Shown: positions 1 through 9,162 of the stretch, in pieces
Position numbering within the stretch: position 1 is the stretch's first letter
How the letters are laid out: each line of letters opens with the position of its first letter
Origin: Rossellomorea sp. BNER
GTDB taxonomy: Bacteria > Bacillota > Bacilli > Bacillales > Bacillaceae_B
DNA: 64,000 nucleotides
Direction of reading: 5' to 3'
Assembly (NCBI GenBank): GCA_024213275.1
Contig: JANAVG010000012.1
Span: 88,643-152,642 of the forward strand
Translations under genes and position numbers: made by a program
The notes under the pieces: generated by a model
Database searches by the model: none
What the model was told of the DNA's origin: nothing
The model's input: the letters and a program-made list of their open reading frames with translations, nothing else

Positions 1-1115
1 GTATTGACATTTTCAGGACGAGTAACCGGTTCTGTTATCGGTTCGCCTTCTTTGTTCACTAACGCCGTTTCTCCATTAACCTTAACGGAAACACTTTTAA
101 TCCCTTTTTGCTCTGTAAGTGAGAGAACAAGTGAATTTAATAAATGCTCTGAAACGATTTTTTCTTCAAAACTACTATAAATTGCTTCATTAAAATTAAG
201 TGTTACAATGCCATCTTTTACTTTTGGATCATCCAGTAATGCTACATCAGTAAAGTCACTTACAAGAGTAGATTGATAGCCTGGTCCTTCCACAAGCTGC
301 TGAATGACTGCTTTCGCTGGATCTTCAACAGAATTGCTTACTCGTTGAGTCACAGGAACATAATAGGTTTGATCACCTTTTTGTGACACATAGTAAACGG
401 TTACTGGATGGGTATTCGTTACATCTACAACACCGGTAGTATTAGTATTAATCCCATCTTTTCTTGATAGTTTTTCATCAACTGGTGTCCCGTTAACAGG
501 CATTTCCGTTAATTCATAACCATTCATTCTAAGCTCAACGGTTTCAATAGAGTCAAATTGAGTTAGCGTCCATGTAACAGCCTGTAAAATTTTCTTTTCG
601 TCTTCAGGTTGATATTCAGCGAATTCATTTGAAAAATCAGCGATGGCTTTTCCATCTTTAATATTGACACTCACTTGTGTATCGGCTGGAAGTACCGCTC
701 TAAATCCATTAGGTAGAATATTTTGAACGGGACCATTTGTTACAAGGTACTCAAGTGCTTGAGTGGCTATACTTTCTGTTTTTGGAAGTGGAAGCTTTTG
801 TGAAGCAACATAACCATTCTCATCAATTAAGTACAATTCCGTCATGACTGTAGCTTCTTCTTCCTCACCGGAAGCTGTAGGCTTTTCTTTTTTTTCACCA
901 TCTTTTTTGGATTCTACAGATTCACCTTCTTTTTTTGCATCTGCTGAATCACCTTCCTGCTTCGTATCTACTGACTCCCCTTCTTCTAAGTATGAAACGT
1001 CCTCTGGTGGATCAATCTTTTCTTTCTCACCACCACTAAAAAGTCCACAGCCCGCTAGATATACAGATGATACTAATACTGTTACGGCCATTGTAGCCAT
1101 TGATTTCTTTGACAT
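1..1115 (-). CDS. gerM: Spore germination lipoprotein GerM (3' end beyond window)
   Basis: Reading the minus strand from an ATG at 1115 gives an open frame that runs off the window edge after 371 codons, so only the last few residues are likely missing (GerM of B. subtilis is about 366 aa). A GGAGGG ribosome site precedes the ATG. The N-terminus is a lipoprotein signal with lipobox LAGC at about residues 20-23, followed by an acidic, Lys/Glu/Ser-rich linker with repeated ESV/DSA-type units (about 30-85). Two similar GerMN-type domains follow, at about 90-230 and 240-360. GerM acts in sporulation and germination at the forespore envelope. The place next to racE is conserved in Bacillus. Confidence 0.88.
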   Translation of the reverse strand, partial: MSKKSMATMAVTVLVSSVYLAGCGLFSGGEKEKIDPPEDVSYLEEGESVDTKQEGDSADAKKEGESVESKKDGEKKEKPTASGEEEEATVMTELYLIDENGYVASQKLPLPKTESIATQALEYLVTNGPVQNILPNGFRAVLPADTQVSVNIKDGKAIADFSNEFAEYQPEDEKKILQAVTWTLTQFDSIETVELRMNGYELTEMPVNGTPVDEKLSRKDGINTNTTGVVDVTNTHPVTVYYVSQKGDQTYYVPVTQRVSNSVEDPAKAVIQQLVEGPGYQSTLVSDFTDVALLDDPKVKDGIVTLNFNEAIYSSFEEKIVSEHLLNSLVLSLTEQKGIKSVSVKVNGETALVNKEGEPITEPVTRPENVN

Positions 1116-1200
1116 AAGGAAACCCTCCCCAGACAGTTTGTACTATCATGTATACGAGCTCTATTTAAAAATAGACCGATTTCGAAAAAGAAAATTCAAA

Positions 1201-1243
1201 AAAACCATTCGGGAGGAACATTAGATTCCCAACCGAATGGTTT
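1201..1243 (-). terminator. Terminator overlapping the end of racE
   Basis: The minus strand has arms AACCATTCGG and CCGAATGGTT followed by a run of T. The upstream arm is made of the last sense codons of racE, and the racE stop codon lies in the loop. It separates racE from gerM. Confidence 0.75.
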
Positions 1244-2021
1244 TTGCTTTTATATACGTAACCCCTAGCCAATGATTGGCGATATTTGAGAAAATTCCAG
1301 AAGATCCTGTAGTAAAGAACGTATGTCTCGGTTTAGCAGATTCTTTTGATAATAGCTTGTTGTAATGAAGAATCGTACTTACTTCCCGAGCTGTTTCATC
1401 ACCGGAACTAATCACTTCAATCCATTCCCCCATAAAACTTTCAATAATTGGCTCTAAAAGAGGATAATGAGTACATCCAAGAATTAACGTATCAATATTT
1501 GTGAATTTTAATGGTTCTAATGTGTCAGCAACAATTTCTTCAGCCATTTTCCCAGTGATTTCGCCACTCTCTACTAATGGAACAAACTTAGGACAAGCAA
1601 GTGAAGTCACTTTAACTTTTTGATTAATCGTTTGTAATGCCTCTGTGTAGGCTTGACTTCTAACCGTCCCAATCGTTCCAAGGACCCCGATGCTATGATT
1701 CCTAGTCTGTTTAATCGCAGCACGTGCCCCTGGCTGGATCACTCCAATAACCGGTATGTTTAACTCGTTTTGAATTTCTTCTAATACAACAGCTGTCGCG
1801 GTATTGCAGGCAATAACAAGCATTTTAATATTGAATTCTAATAAGAATTGAGTTAATTCCCATGTAAACTGCTTTACTTCTCTTTCTCCTCTTGGCCCAT
1901 AAGGACATCTAGCTGTATCTCCAAGATAATATATGGTTTCATTAGGTAACTGTCTCATGATTTCTTTGGCCACTGTTAGACCTCCGACTCCTGAATCAAT
2001 TACTCCTATTGGTTGGTTCAC
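1221..2021 (-). CDS. racE: Glutamate racemase
   Basis: This 266-aa protein interconverts L- and D-glutamate in the cytoplasm, supplying D-Glu for peptidoglycan. The family signatures are all visible: IDSGVGG at 8-14 (Asp9/Ser10), the catalytic cysteine Cys72 in ACNTAT, and the second catalytic cysteine Cys183 in GCTHYPL. The length is normal (RacE of B. subtilis is 272 aa). The gene begins just after the MarR-type gene (a 9-bp gap) and is probably cotranscribed with it. A terminator hairpin built partly from its own last codons closes the unit before gerM. Confidence 0.96.
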   Translation of the reverse strand: MNQPIGVIDSGVGGLTVAKEIMRQLPNETIYYLGDTARCPYGPRGEREVKQFTWELTQFLLEFNIKMLVIACNTATAVVLEEIQNELNIPVIGVIQPGARAAIKQTRNHSIGVLGTIGTVRSQAYTEALQTINQKVKVTSLACPKFVPLVESGEITGKMAEEIVADTLEPLKFTNIDTLILGCTHYPLLEPIIESFMGEWIEVISSGDETAREVSTILHYNKLLSKESAKPRHTFFTTGSSGIFSNIANHWLGVTYIKAKTIRLGI

Positions 2022-2030
2022 AATTTCCCC

Positions 2031-2486
2031 TCATTCTGATTTTATTTCTTGATGTAATTTTGTTAAATTTTCGTTTAATGATTGCACCTCTTCTGGAGAA
2101 AAGTTTTTCAGCACTTCTTGAAGATAGTGTTGTCGTTTTTTTATCACTTCTTCAATAATACGTTCACCTTCTTTTAACAAGTGAATACGTACTACTCTCC
2201 GGTCTTTTTCATCCTTAACTCGAACAACTAGTTCATTTTTCTCCATTCGATCGACAAGATCTGTCGTTGTACTGCATGCTAAATACATTTTATTCGACAA
2301 CTCCCCAATCGTCATGTCACCCGCTTCAAATAACCATTGAAGAGCAACAAATTGGGGAGGGGTTATCGTATATTGGCTTAAAATTTCTCGGCCCTTTTGT
2401 TTAATAATAGAAGATATGTATCGTAAGTCTTTTTCTATAAAAGCAAAGACAGCAGTGTCTTCATTCATTTCAACAGAATCCTTCAT
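2031..2486 (-). CDS. ysmB: MarR-family transcriptional regulator (YsmB-like)
   Basis: This 151-aa protein has the winged-helix layout of MarR repressors: an N-terminal dimerisation helix (about 10-40), a helix-turn-helix (TIGELSNKMYLACSTTTDLV, about 59-78) and a wing with the typical DRRVVRI segment near 100. The position between racE and gerE matches ysmB of B. subtilis. The ligand and targets are unknown. A Cys in the recognition region (ACSTT) could in principle be redox-sensitive, but that is inference. The gene runs directly into racE. Confidence 0.88.
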   Translation of the reverse strand: MKDSVEMNEDTAVFAFIEKDLRYISSIIKQKGREILSQYTITPPQFVALQWLFEAGDMTIGELSNKMYLACSTTTDLVDRMEKNELVVRVKDEKDRRVVRIHLLKEGERIIEEVIKKRQHYLQEVLKNFSPEEVQSLNENLTKLHQEIKSE

Positions 2487-2740
2487 TTCACTACACTCCT
2501 TAGTATCGAACGTTTATCTACATAGCATTGTCACCTTTTTCTCGACAAATTTCAAGTTTTCTTTTAGGAAGGCTCTTTTCGTATACTATGTTGCTTTAAT
2601 TATAAACACCTTAAATCATTCAATTCTAGTGAAACATTTATTGCTTTGACGAAAAGATGCCCCGAAACCTTATAATTTCGGGTTTCCATTCTTGGTCGAA
2701 AAGCAACAATCTATGCCGAAAACAACCTTAAAGAAAAGTA
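2487..2740. other. Intergenic stretch upstream of ysmB
   Basis: This is AT-rich DNA without a supported gene. It should hold the promoter for ysmB-racE, but I see no convincing box pair. A plus-strand open frame across it overlaps ysmB antisense and has no ribosome site. Confidence 0.4.
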
Positions 2741-2741
2741 A

Positions 2742-2853
2742 AAAGGAGATGACCGTTTGAAATGGCCGCCACTATTTTCTCAAATTATAGAATATCTAAA
2801 CATCTATAAATTGAAGATCCTAGTAGATCTAACCAAATAGGTCATCTCCTTTA
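2742..2853 (-). repeat. 112-bp palindromic element / gerE terminator
   Basis: A perfect 13-bp inverted repeat (AAAGGAGATGACC ... GGTCATCTCCTTT) encloses about 85 bp that has its own smaller inverted repeats. Reading minus it begins 3 nt after the gerE stop codon and ends in a T-rich tract, so it can act as a long terminator. Its size and design match the elements at 26985, 46125, 47239 and 58928, although the arm sequence differs. Confidence 0.65.
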
Positions 2854-2855
2854 TG

Positions 2856-3080
2856 TTATAGCTTGAGTTCCCCCATGCGAAGGAGTTCTACAACTGCTTG
2901 TGAACGGCCCTTCACTCCAAGCTTTTGCATGGCGTTGGAAATATGGTTTCGAACTGTTTTTTCACTAATAAATAATTCTCCTGCGATTTCTTTCGTTGTC
3001 TTGTCTTGAACTAACAGCTCGAATACTTCTCTTTCTCTTTTGGTGAGCAACGGTTTGTGTGTAAAATCATTGTCCTTCAA
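2856..3080 (-). CDS. gerE: Spore-specific transcription regulator GerE
   Basis: This is a 74-aa stand-alone LuxR/FixJ-type DNA-binding protein. Most of it is the four-helix HTH, with the highly conserved [20 protein letters not shown] core (12-31) and the recognition helix [17 protein letters not shown]. GerE is the last regulator of the mother-cell cascade and adjusts SigK-dependent coat genes. The start is TTG at 3080, supported by an AAGGAGGG ribosome site 9 nt upstream; no ATG fits. A SigK-type promoter lies upstream at 3147-3174. Confidence 0.97.
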   Translation of the reverse strand: MKDNDFTHKPLLTKREREVFELLVQDKTTKEIAGELFISEKTVRNHISNAMQKLGVKGRSQAVVELLRMGELKL

Positions 3081-3146
3081 TTATGGTAACCCTCCTTGCC
3101 TTCGCCAGCTTTAAACCGCGGGGATGGGTATTGTTGGTCGTCACGT

Positions 3147-3174
3147 TATCATATGAAAATTCTCGGTTTAGAGT
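3147..3174 (-). promoter_or_regulatory. Putative SigK promoter of gerE
   Basis: On the minus strand CATATGATA (3147-3155) fits the SigK -10 pattern CATANNNTA, with the -35 AC (3173-3174, in TCAC) 17 nt upstream. gerE is SigK-dependent in B. subtilis, so the site fits known regulation. The match itself is short. Confidence 0.6.
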
Positions 3175-3217
3175 GACATAGAGGAGGTGTGATTTCTCAA
3201 AAATAGGCAATGATTTT

Positions 3218-3691
3218 TCACTGTTGATTTACCACAACAAAAGCATCATGCTGTAATTGATCTTTCATTTCATCTGACCAGGATAAACCTTTCCCCGTCT
3301 GTTTTGAAATTTGCACGATTGTCCCTCTACCAGTAAAACAAATATCTTCTTTGTTATTCACTCCCATATAATGTATATCAACCGATGACCTTCCCACGCT
3401 TTGAACTTTAACAAACACTTTTATGACTTCATCAAAATAAACTTGTTTTAAAAAGTCACATTGGAGGTCAGCAACAACAGGTATACTATGATGTTTAATG
3501 TTAACCCATTTCTGCATGAACCCTTTGCTTTTAAAATATTCTACTCTTGCATCTTCAAAGTAGGTAAACGGGATTGTATTGTTTAGGTGACCAAACATAT
3601 CTGTTTCAGAAAACCTTACTTTTACTTCATGATAAAATAAAAATCCTCGTTTCCATTCCTCTATATTCTCAATATATGAAATCTTTTTCAT
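3218..3691 (-). CDS. ysmA: Acyl-CoA thioesterase, 4HBT hot-dog family (YsmA-like)
   Basis: This 157-aa protein has the single hot-dog domain of the 4-hydroxybenzoyl-CoA thioesterase family. The signature ETDMFGHLNN (29-38) carries the catalytic Asp31 and the following His/Asn positions, and FEDARVEYF follows the long central helix. It likely hydrolyses an acyl-CoA in the cytoplasm; the chain length cannot be read from sequence. The place between gerE and the sdh operon equals ysmA in B. subtilis. A GGAGGGG ribosome site lies just upstream of the ATG. Confidence 0.88.
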   Translation of the reverse strand: MKKISYIENIEEWKRGFLFYHEVKVRFSETDMFGHLNNTIPFTYFEDARVEYFKSKGFMQKWVNIKHHSIPVVADLQCDFLKQVYFDEVIKVFVKVQSVGRSSVDIHYMGVNNKEDICFTGRGTIVQISKQTGKGLSWSDEMKDQLQHDAFVVVNQQ

Positions 3692-3820
3692 TTTGCCCCT
3701 CCTAAAAGATTATGTGGAAGATGCCTTGTTGGTTTCTATATAAACAACTATACATCTAGTCACAAAAATGAATCACTGTTCATTTTTCTATTATAAGCTA
3801 TTCTTCACCTTACGAAAAGA

Positions 3821-3864
3821 AGAAGGTACCAAAAGGAAATCATTCCTCTTAGTACCCTCTTCAT
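3821..3864 (-). terminator. Hairpin downstream of the secreted nuclease
   Basis: An imperfect stem (AGAAGGTAC / GTACCCTCT) has a second inner stem (AAGGAA / TTCCT). Reading minus it lies 9 nt after the stop codon of the large nuclease gene and ends T-rich. Confidence 0.6.
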
Positions 3865-3872
3865 AAAGAATA

Positions 3873-6800
3873 TTATGCTGCCTCTTGATGTTTTTTATCT
3901 TTGTCTTTGTCTTTGTCTTTGTCTTTGTCTTTGTCTTTGTCTTTGTCTTTGTCTTTGTCTTTGTCTTTGTCTTTACATGGCTTATGACCGTTTTTCTTAC
4001 CTTTACCATTCTTATGTTTATCTTGTTTGTCATGTCCCTTTTTCTTACCTGGGTGCGGCTTTTCACATTTATCTTCCTCAGGTTGTTCTTCATCAGGCTT
4101 TTCACCTTCTAAAATTCTACCTTCAACCTGAGGTGATACAGGACTGTTTAACTCTAAATATTCTTGTGTCACTTCATAATCAACGAAGAATAATTCATTC
4201 ATTCTGCCATCATCTTTAGCTTTTTTGAACATAGAGTAACCATCTCCGCCATCTGCTACAAAGGCATTTGTTGCTACTGTATACATTTGGTCGAGCTTCA
4301 TTTCTTCGAATCCGTTATCAGTCTGAACCTGTACATCAAATACTCTTTCTCCTGTAGGTTGAGATGGATCGAAATGGAAGCGGAGTCCGGATACTTGCAT
4401 AAATTGTCCGGCTTGTTCTTCTACTAGTGAAACACTATGTTCTAAAGCTTGTAGAATTTCTTCTCCAGTCAAGTCCAATGTAACTAATGTATTTCCAAAC
4501 GGCATTACCGTTAGAAGCTCTCCGAGAGTAATTTCCCCTTCATCAATAGAAGCTCGAATCCCTCCTCCGTTTTGCATAGCAATTTGAGTCGGAACTGATT
4601 TGTTGGCCTTTTCAAGCATTGCATCCGTAATGAGGTTTCCTAAATTTGTTTCTTTTGTACGAACGTCGCTTCTCTCCCCGTTTAATGGAACATTAGTGTG
4701 ACCAATAACTGTCTTTTTCATCTCTTCAATCGGCTCACTAAGTTCCGCTATACGATTTGCTGCCCATTCGTCTTGTGGGTAGATAAACTCCCCTGCTTCA
4801 TTTTTGGCAAGAATATCAATGAGTTCTCCGTTCCACTCAGTGACAACACCTTCTTCATTGAATGAAGCTTGAAGTTTTCCTAGGAATTTCGCATATTCAT
4901 TCGCTTGAACGATAAGGGTTGGCTCAGCTTCCCCATTGACAACAACAGGCTCATCTAATTTAGTGTGTGAATGTCCCCCAACAATAATGTCAATCCCAGA
5001 GACACTATTGGCTAATTCCTGATCTGATTTGAATCCTAAGTGGGAAAGAACAATGATATGATTCACACCTTGTTCCTCCAGTGATGCAATGGTTTCTTCT
5101 GTTTTCACTTTAGCATCTTCGAAAACAATTTGATCACTTGGATTTGCTAGGAAAGTAGTATCTTCTGTTGTTAAACCAATAATCCCCACATTCTTACCCT
5201 CTACTTCTTTTACAATGGCAGGATATATTTTCCCTTTTTCTTCAGGTGTGCCAATTTCATTTACTTTTAAAGGGTTAAGAACTTGATCTCCCGAAACATT
5301 TACATTTGCACTAACAAAAGGAAATTCTGCACCTTCGATAAAATCTGCAAGTGTTTTACTATCTTTATCAAATTCATGGTTACCAAAGGTCATAGCATCA
5401 TATCCGATTTTATTCATAAACTCTAAATCCGCTTGTCCTAGATATTTGTTAAAGAATAATGTACCTGAGAATACATCTCCCGCATTTAATAACAACGCAT
5501 TAGGATTCCCTGAACGAATCGATTTAATCGCTGTATGCATATGTGGAGCATTCTCTAAATGTGCATGTGTATCATTCGTATGCATAAGTGTTAAATCTAG
5601 AGGTTTGTCCTCAGCATTTAAATCAAGTTGAACTAATACTGGGTCATGATCACTTGCACGACCATGTATTTCCATGTAATCGGAGTTGATATTAACAATA
5701 TCTGCTTCCATATTAGGTGCCAAATTATTTGATACTAGAATATGATCCAATACTTGTGCATTTCCTTGATAGTTATAAGTATAACGCTCATTCACAGGTA
5801 AAGTATCGACAGCATTCGTTAATATATCTCCTTTTAAAACTTCTAAAGGCTTGGAATATTGAAAGTCATTCAAATCTCCCATGACGATTACATTTGCATC
5901 AGGATTCTTAGATTTTACATCATTAATAAAGCCATTGATGACAGTAGCAATTTCAATTCTCTTATTTTCACTTTCTAATACTGGAGGCTGAATTTTCCCG
6001 AATAGAGGTGCATCTCCACCCTTTGAATTAAAGTGGTTATTGATGACAATAATGTCTTCTCCATTAAATTCAAACTGAGCTGTTAAGGGTTTTCTAGTAT
6101 CTTCAAAAATAGGGTTTTGTGGATCAATTCTACCAGGGTTATGTGTTAATGACCCATTCTCATATGAAACAGCTTCTGTCGCTGTTCCTTTATGAGCTTC
6201 TTTTAAACTGACACGATCTGGTTGATAAATGTACCCAACACGAATATTCCCACCTGGTGCTCCTCCGTCTTTTTTATCCTCCGGAGCAATATCAGTAAAT
6301 TCATATGTTGGTCCGCCTAATTCTTTGATTTTATCAACTAAAACCTGATAGGATTGGCTTGCATCTGTGGTTCCAGTATCTGCTTCACCATCATTATCTT
6401 GAACTTCTACAAGTCCAATAATATCAGGAGTTTTTAGCTGATTTATAATAGAATGTGCAATTTTCTCAACTTTTTCTGGATTTGTTTGTGCAGAAAAATT
6501 CTCAATATTATAGGTTGCAACTGATATTTCTTCCTCAGTCTCTTCTAGTATAGTAGCATTACGCTCAACTGGACTTTCTTCAAGTTCAGGTAAAGTGGAC
6601 TCATTAGTCAGCAGCTTAAAATTACTATAACTATAGCTTAAAACACCACTAACTAGATCTGTAAAACGGTCACCTGTCTTGGCTACAAAGTCTTCACCAG
6701 CTTCAATAAAAATCCGTTCTGGATTACTATTGTCTTCCTGTAACAATACTCCACCTTTATCAGTGTAGTCCTTTCCTTCCAATAATTCAGGAATAACTGG

Positions 6801-7760
6801 AACCTCACCATACTTTTGAGGACCCACCACATGTGGACTTTCTAAAGCGATAAGCATTCCCTCTAAACTTTCATAAAAATCTATTCCATCTTCTTTAGGA
6901 TCAAATTGTTGAAATTGATCATTATCAATTATAGAAGTAGGGTATGTAACATCTTCTCCCACTACAACAGGCTCTGGAAGCTCTTTTTCACTTGTTTTTG
7001 TTACAGAGCTTGCAGCAATTTCAGTAAATGTTAAATCCGTTTCAAACCTCTCATAATAACCTGCAAGCACGTATTCTTTTACTTCACCATCAACTTTAAT
7101 AACGTCTCCTGCTTTCAAACCGTGGTCACTCTTATAAACCATTAAACCTTCTGATGTTTTTGGGTTGTCGTCTGGTTCTAATGATTGAATATAAAATTGA
7201 CTGCTACTTTCAACAAATGTAACAATTCCTTCTACCTCTTCAACCTGTTGACCTTTTAATGGTGATTGGTGACTCTCTCCCTGAATCTCATGGATACCTG
7301 GAGCTATTACCGGATCTGGCTCCGGGTCTGGCTCACGATCAGAAAAGACCATTTCTGACGGATTTTTTAAACCAGGTACAGTGAAGTATGGTTCAAGATT
7401 CCCCGTCACTTGAACTTTTTCACCGATAATATCTGGGTTTGTTTGTAAGCCAAAGTCCCCTCTGAATGAACTTGGAACTTGTACTGGTAGTAGTTTCGCA
7501 GGATCTGTTTCATTTGGTGAATCTGCTAATGCTACGTTATAATCATTCCCAAATGGCGCTTCAAAATCAAATGAAACCGTTCCTGAGGTATGTGCGACAA
7601 TATACCCCTCAACTGTTGCCGAACCTTCATTATTCGCAATTGCATCTTCTACTGAAAGCACTTCATTTGCGGAAGCCGTTCCAGCAAAAGGAATGACTGT
7701 GGCTAAAACCATGAAAAATGCAGTAAGAACAGCAAATATTTTTACTTGTTTACTCCTCAT
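3873..7760 (-). CDS. Secreted multidomain nuclease / 5'-nucleotidase (YhcR-like)
   Basis: This 1295-aa exported protein starts with a Sec signal peptide (about 1-31, cleavage after TASA). Next come two OB-like domains (about 33-145 and 165-250) and an endonuclease/exonuclease/phosphatase domain (about 413-708) with VATYNIENF, GLVEVQDN, GDLNDF and the ending SDHDP. A calcineurin-type phosphoesterase follows (about 723-945; HTNDTHAH, GNHEFD, GGHSHTK), then a 5'-nucleotidase C-terminal domain (about 1020-1210). It probably degrades extracellular nucleic acid and dephosphorylates the nucleotides. The C-terminus is a Lys-rich stretch and a long Lys-Asp tail coded by TTGTCT hexamers. I see no LPXTG anchor. 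YhcR of B. subtilis is the nearest known type. Confidence 0.9.
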   Translation of the reverse strand: MRSKQVKIFAVLTAFFMVLATVIPFAGTASANEVLSVEDAIANNEGSATVEGYIVAHTSGTVSFDFEAPFGNDYNVALADSPNETDPAKLLPVQVPSSFRGDFGLQTNPDIIGEKVQVTGNLEPYFTVPGLKNPSEMVFSDREPDPEPDPVIAPGIHEIQGESHQSPLKGQQVEEVEGIVTFVESSSQFYIQSLEPDDNPKTSEGLMVYKSDHGLKAGDVIKVDGEVKEYVLAGYYERFETDLTFTEIAASSVTKTSEKELPEPVVVGEDVTYPTSIIDNDQFQQFDPKEDGIDFYESLEGMLIALESPHVVGPQKYGEVPVIPELLEGKDYTDKGGVLLQEDNSNPERIFIEAGEDFVAKTGDRFTDLVSGVLSYSYSNFKLLTNESTLPELEESPVERNATILEETEEEISVATYNIENFSAQTNPEKVEKIAHSIINQLKTPDIIGLVEVQDNDGEADTGTTDASQSYQVLVDKIKELGGPTYEFTDIAPEDKKDGGAPGGNIRVGYIYQPDRVSLKEAHKGTATEAVSYENGSLTHNPGRIDPQNPIFEDTRKPLTAQFEFNGEDIIVINNHFNSKGGDAPLFGKIQPPVLESENKRIEIATVINGFINDVKSKNPDANVIVMGDLNDFQYSKPLEVLKGDILTNAVDTLPVNERYTYNYQGNAQVLDHILVSNNLAPNMEADIVNINSDYMEIHGRASDHDPVLVQLDLNAEDKPLDLTLMHTNDTHAHLENAPHMHTAIKSIRSGNPNALLLNAGDVFSGTLFFNKYLGQADLEFMNKIGYDAMTFGNHEFDKDSKTLADFIEGAEFPFVSANVNVSGDQVLNPLKVNEIGTPEEKGKIYPAIVKEVEGKNVGIIGLTTEDTTFLANPSDQIVFEDAKVKTEETIASLEEQGVNHIIVLSHLGFKSDQELANSVSGIDIIVGGHSHTKLDEPVVVNGEAEPTLIVQANEYAKFLGKLQASFNEEGVVTEWNGELIDILAKNEAGEFIYPQDEWAANRIAELSEPIEEMKKTVIGHTNVPLNGERSDVRTKETNLGNLITDAMLEKANKSVPTQIAMQNGGGIRASIDEGEITLGELLTVMPFGNTLVTLDLTGEEILQALEHSVSLVEEQAGQFMQVSGLRFHFDPSQPTGERVFDVQVQTDNGFEEMKLDQMYTVATNAFVADGGDGYSMFKKAKDDGRMNELFFVDYEVTQEYLELNSPVSPQVEGRILEGEKPDEEQPEEDKCEKPHPGKKKGHDKQDKHKNGKGKKNGHKPCKDKDKDKDKDKDKDKDKDKDKDKDKDKKHQEAA
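3895..3976 (-). repeat. Hexanucleotide tandem repeat coding a Lys-Asp tail
   Basis: Twelve perfect copies of TTGTCT (plus-strand reading) fill 3901-3972, with imperfect copies at both edges. On the minus strand it codes alternating Asp and Lys (GACAAA units). Six-base units keep the frame, so slippage would change tail length rather than switch the gene off. Confidence 0.95.
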
Positions 7761-7867
7761 TCCTTTATCCTCCTAATGTATATTTTTTCCTACACTACAT
7801 TTTTCTCATATTACCCGACATTTTTCGATGGTTATTTCAAAATTCAACCAAAAACAGTATAAAATCC

Positions 7868-7881
7868 CTAAAACGTTTACA
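7868..7881 (-). promoter_or_regulatory. cre-like site upstream of the nuclease gene
   Basis: Reading minus, TGTAAACGTTTTAG agrees with the CcpA consensus TGWAANCGNTNWCA at 12 of 14 positions, about 108 bp upstream of the start codon. No flanking promoter is clear. Confidence 0.35.
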
Positions 7882-7975
7882 ATAGACAGAACATTAGAAC
7901 TATAATTTTTAATAATAAAATAAATCCTTAGTATGTAGTAAAATTAGTATTGTTCTATTTAATTTACTCATACCA

Positions 7976-8124
7976 ATAAAAGCGGAAGCGCCTTGAACAG
8001 CTCCGACAAGCATAAGGCGAGTCACCAAGGAAGGGGGACTTTTCCCTTCTTGGTGGCTTGACTTATGACTCGAGGAGCTAGGCGCTGGAGCTGGACACTA
8101 GAAAAGCGGAAGCGCCTTGAACAG
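7976..8124. repeat. Dispersed intergenic repeat (GCGGAAGCGCC family)
   Basis: AAAAGCGGAAGCGCCTTGAA begins at 7978 and again at 8102. Between the two copies lies a palindromic section (CACCAAGGAAGGG / CCCTTCTTGGTG, plus GGCGCT). A single short copy in inverse orientation sits at 34285-34309, and the CACCAAGG hairpin recurs at 36789-36868. It is noncoding. Confidence 0.8.
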
Positions 8125-8340
8125 AGGATGAAAGGCTAAGTTCACCAAGTTCGTTGATACACAAATTTAATTTTCAATTTTTCAATTCCTTTTTTCAACT
8201 TTTTTCCTTTAATCATCAACTTTCGAAGTTTAATATTTAATATTAGCTTTTCTATTTTCAACCTTTCCGCTTCTATCGATTTCTCGACACAAATTGACAA
8301 TATTTGTTCCAAAAAAAGATCCGCTTATGAAATGGGACCA
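8125..8340. other. AT-rich intergenic stretch
   Basis: Very T-rich sequence between the dispersed repeat and the sdhB terminator. I see no gene, stable hairpin or promoter pair in it. Confidence 0.4.
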
Positions 8341-8378
8341 AAAAAAAGTGTCTGCCGGTTTTGGGCAAACACTTTTTT
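8341..8378 (-). terminator. Terminator of the sdhCAB operon
   Basis: AAAAAAGTGT-type arm, a TGCC/GGCA inner stem and ACACTTTTTT form a compact hairpin flanked by A and T runs, 14 nt after the sdhB stop. Confidence 0.9.
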
Positions 8379-8391
8379 ACAATGATTCTAA

Positions 8392-9162
8392 TTAATCTAC
8401 CATATGGTCGCTTCCAAAGAAGCTCTTAAACATTTGGAAAGTGGTCTCACGGTTTAATGCTGCGATTGAAGTTGTCAAAGGAATTCCTTTTGGACAAGAT
8501 TGTACACAGTTCTGTGAGTTACCACAGTTGGCAAGTCCACCGTCACCCATAATCGACTCTAATCTCTCATCTTTGTTCATCGCCCCTGTTGGATGAGCGT
8601 TAAACAAACGAACCTGAGACAATGGTGCAGGACCAATAAAGTCAGATTTGCTGTTAACATTTGGACACGCTTCAAGACAAACACCACATGTCATACATTT
8701 TGATAGTTCATATGCCCATTGACGTTTTTTCTCTGGCATACGAGGACCTGGTCCTAAATCATATGTTCCATCAATTGGAATCCAGGCTTTAACCTTTTTC
8801 AAGGAATCGAACATACGGCTACGATCCACTTGTAAGTCACGGACTACAGGGAACGTACGCATAGGCTCAAGACGAATCGGTTGTTCCAACTTATCAACAA
8901 GTGCTGTACACGATTGACGTGGTTTCCCATTGATAACCATCGAACAAGCTCCACAAACCTCTTCAAGACAGTTCATGTCCCAGTTAATTGGAGTCGTTTT
9001 TTCCCCTTTTGCATTAACTGGATTACGGCGTATTTCCATGAGTGCTGAGATAACATTCATATTAGGGCGATAATCAAGAACAAATTCTTCTGGATAAGGA
9101 GCTTTATCAGGGTGATCTTGACGAGTTATGATAAAACGAACCGTTTTCTTTTCACTCATCAT
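8392..9162 (-). CDS. sdhB: Succinate dehydrogenase iron-sulfur subunit
   Basis: This 256-aa protein carries electrons from SdhA to the membrane quinone in TCA-cycle complex II. It shows the [2Fe-2S] cysteines 65, 70, 73 and 85 (CLEEVCGAC...C). It also has the ferredoxin-type cluster motifs CMTCGVCLEACP (156-166) and CGNSQNCVQSCP (213-223), which ligate the 4Fe-4S and 3Fe-4S centres. The ATG overlaps the sdhA stop codon (ATGA), which points to translational coupling. A run of six G serves as ribosome site inside the sdhA end. It is the last gene of sdhCAB. Confidence 0.98.
   Translation of the reverse strand: MMSEKKTVRFIITRQDHPDKAPYPEEFVLDYRPNMNVISALMEIRRNPVNAKGEKTTPINWDMNCLEEVCGACSMVINGKPRQSCTALVDKLEQPIRLEPMRTFPVVRDLQVDRSRMFDSLKKVKAWIPIDGTYDLGPGPRMPEKKRQWAYELSKCMTCGVCLEACPNVNSKSDFIGPAPLSQVRLFNAHPTGAMNKDERLESIMGDGGLANCGNSQNCVQSCPKGIPLTTSIAALNRETTFQMFKSFFGSDHMVD

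Noticed and set aside
844..1224. 126-aa plus-strand frame rich in Ser/Pro
   Set aside because: Antisense of the acidic linker of gerM; composition is the mirror of the Glu/Lys-rich codons.
3895..3976. Possible CRISPR-like array
   Set aside because: Six-base units without spacers inside a coding frame; a simple sequence repeat.
3791..4219. Open frames over the hexamer repeat with Lys-Thr, Leu-Cys or Phe-Val repeats
   Set aside because: They are other-frame readings of the TTGTCT array inside the nuclease gene and lack ribosome sites.
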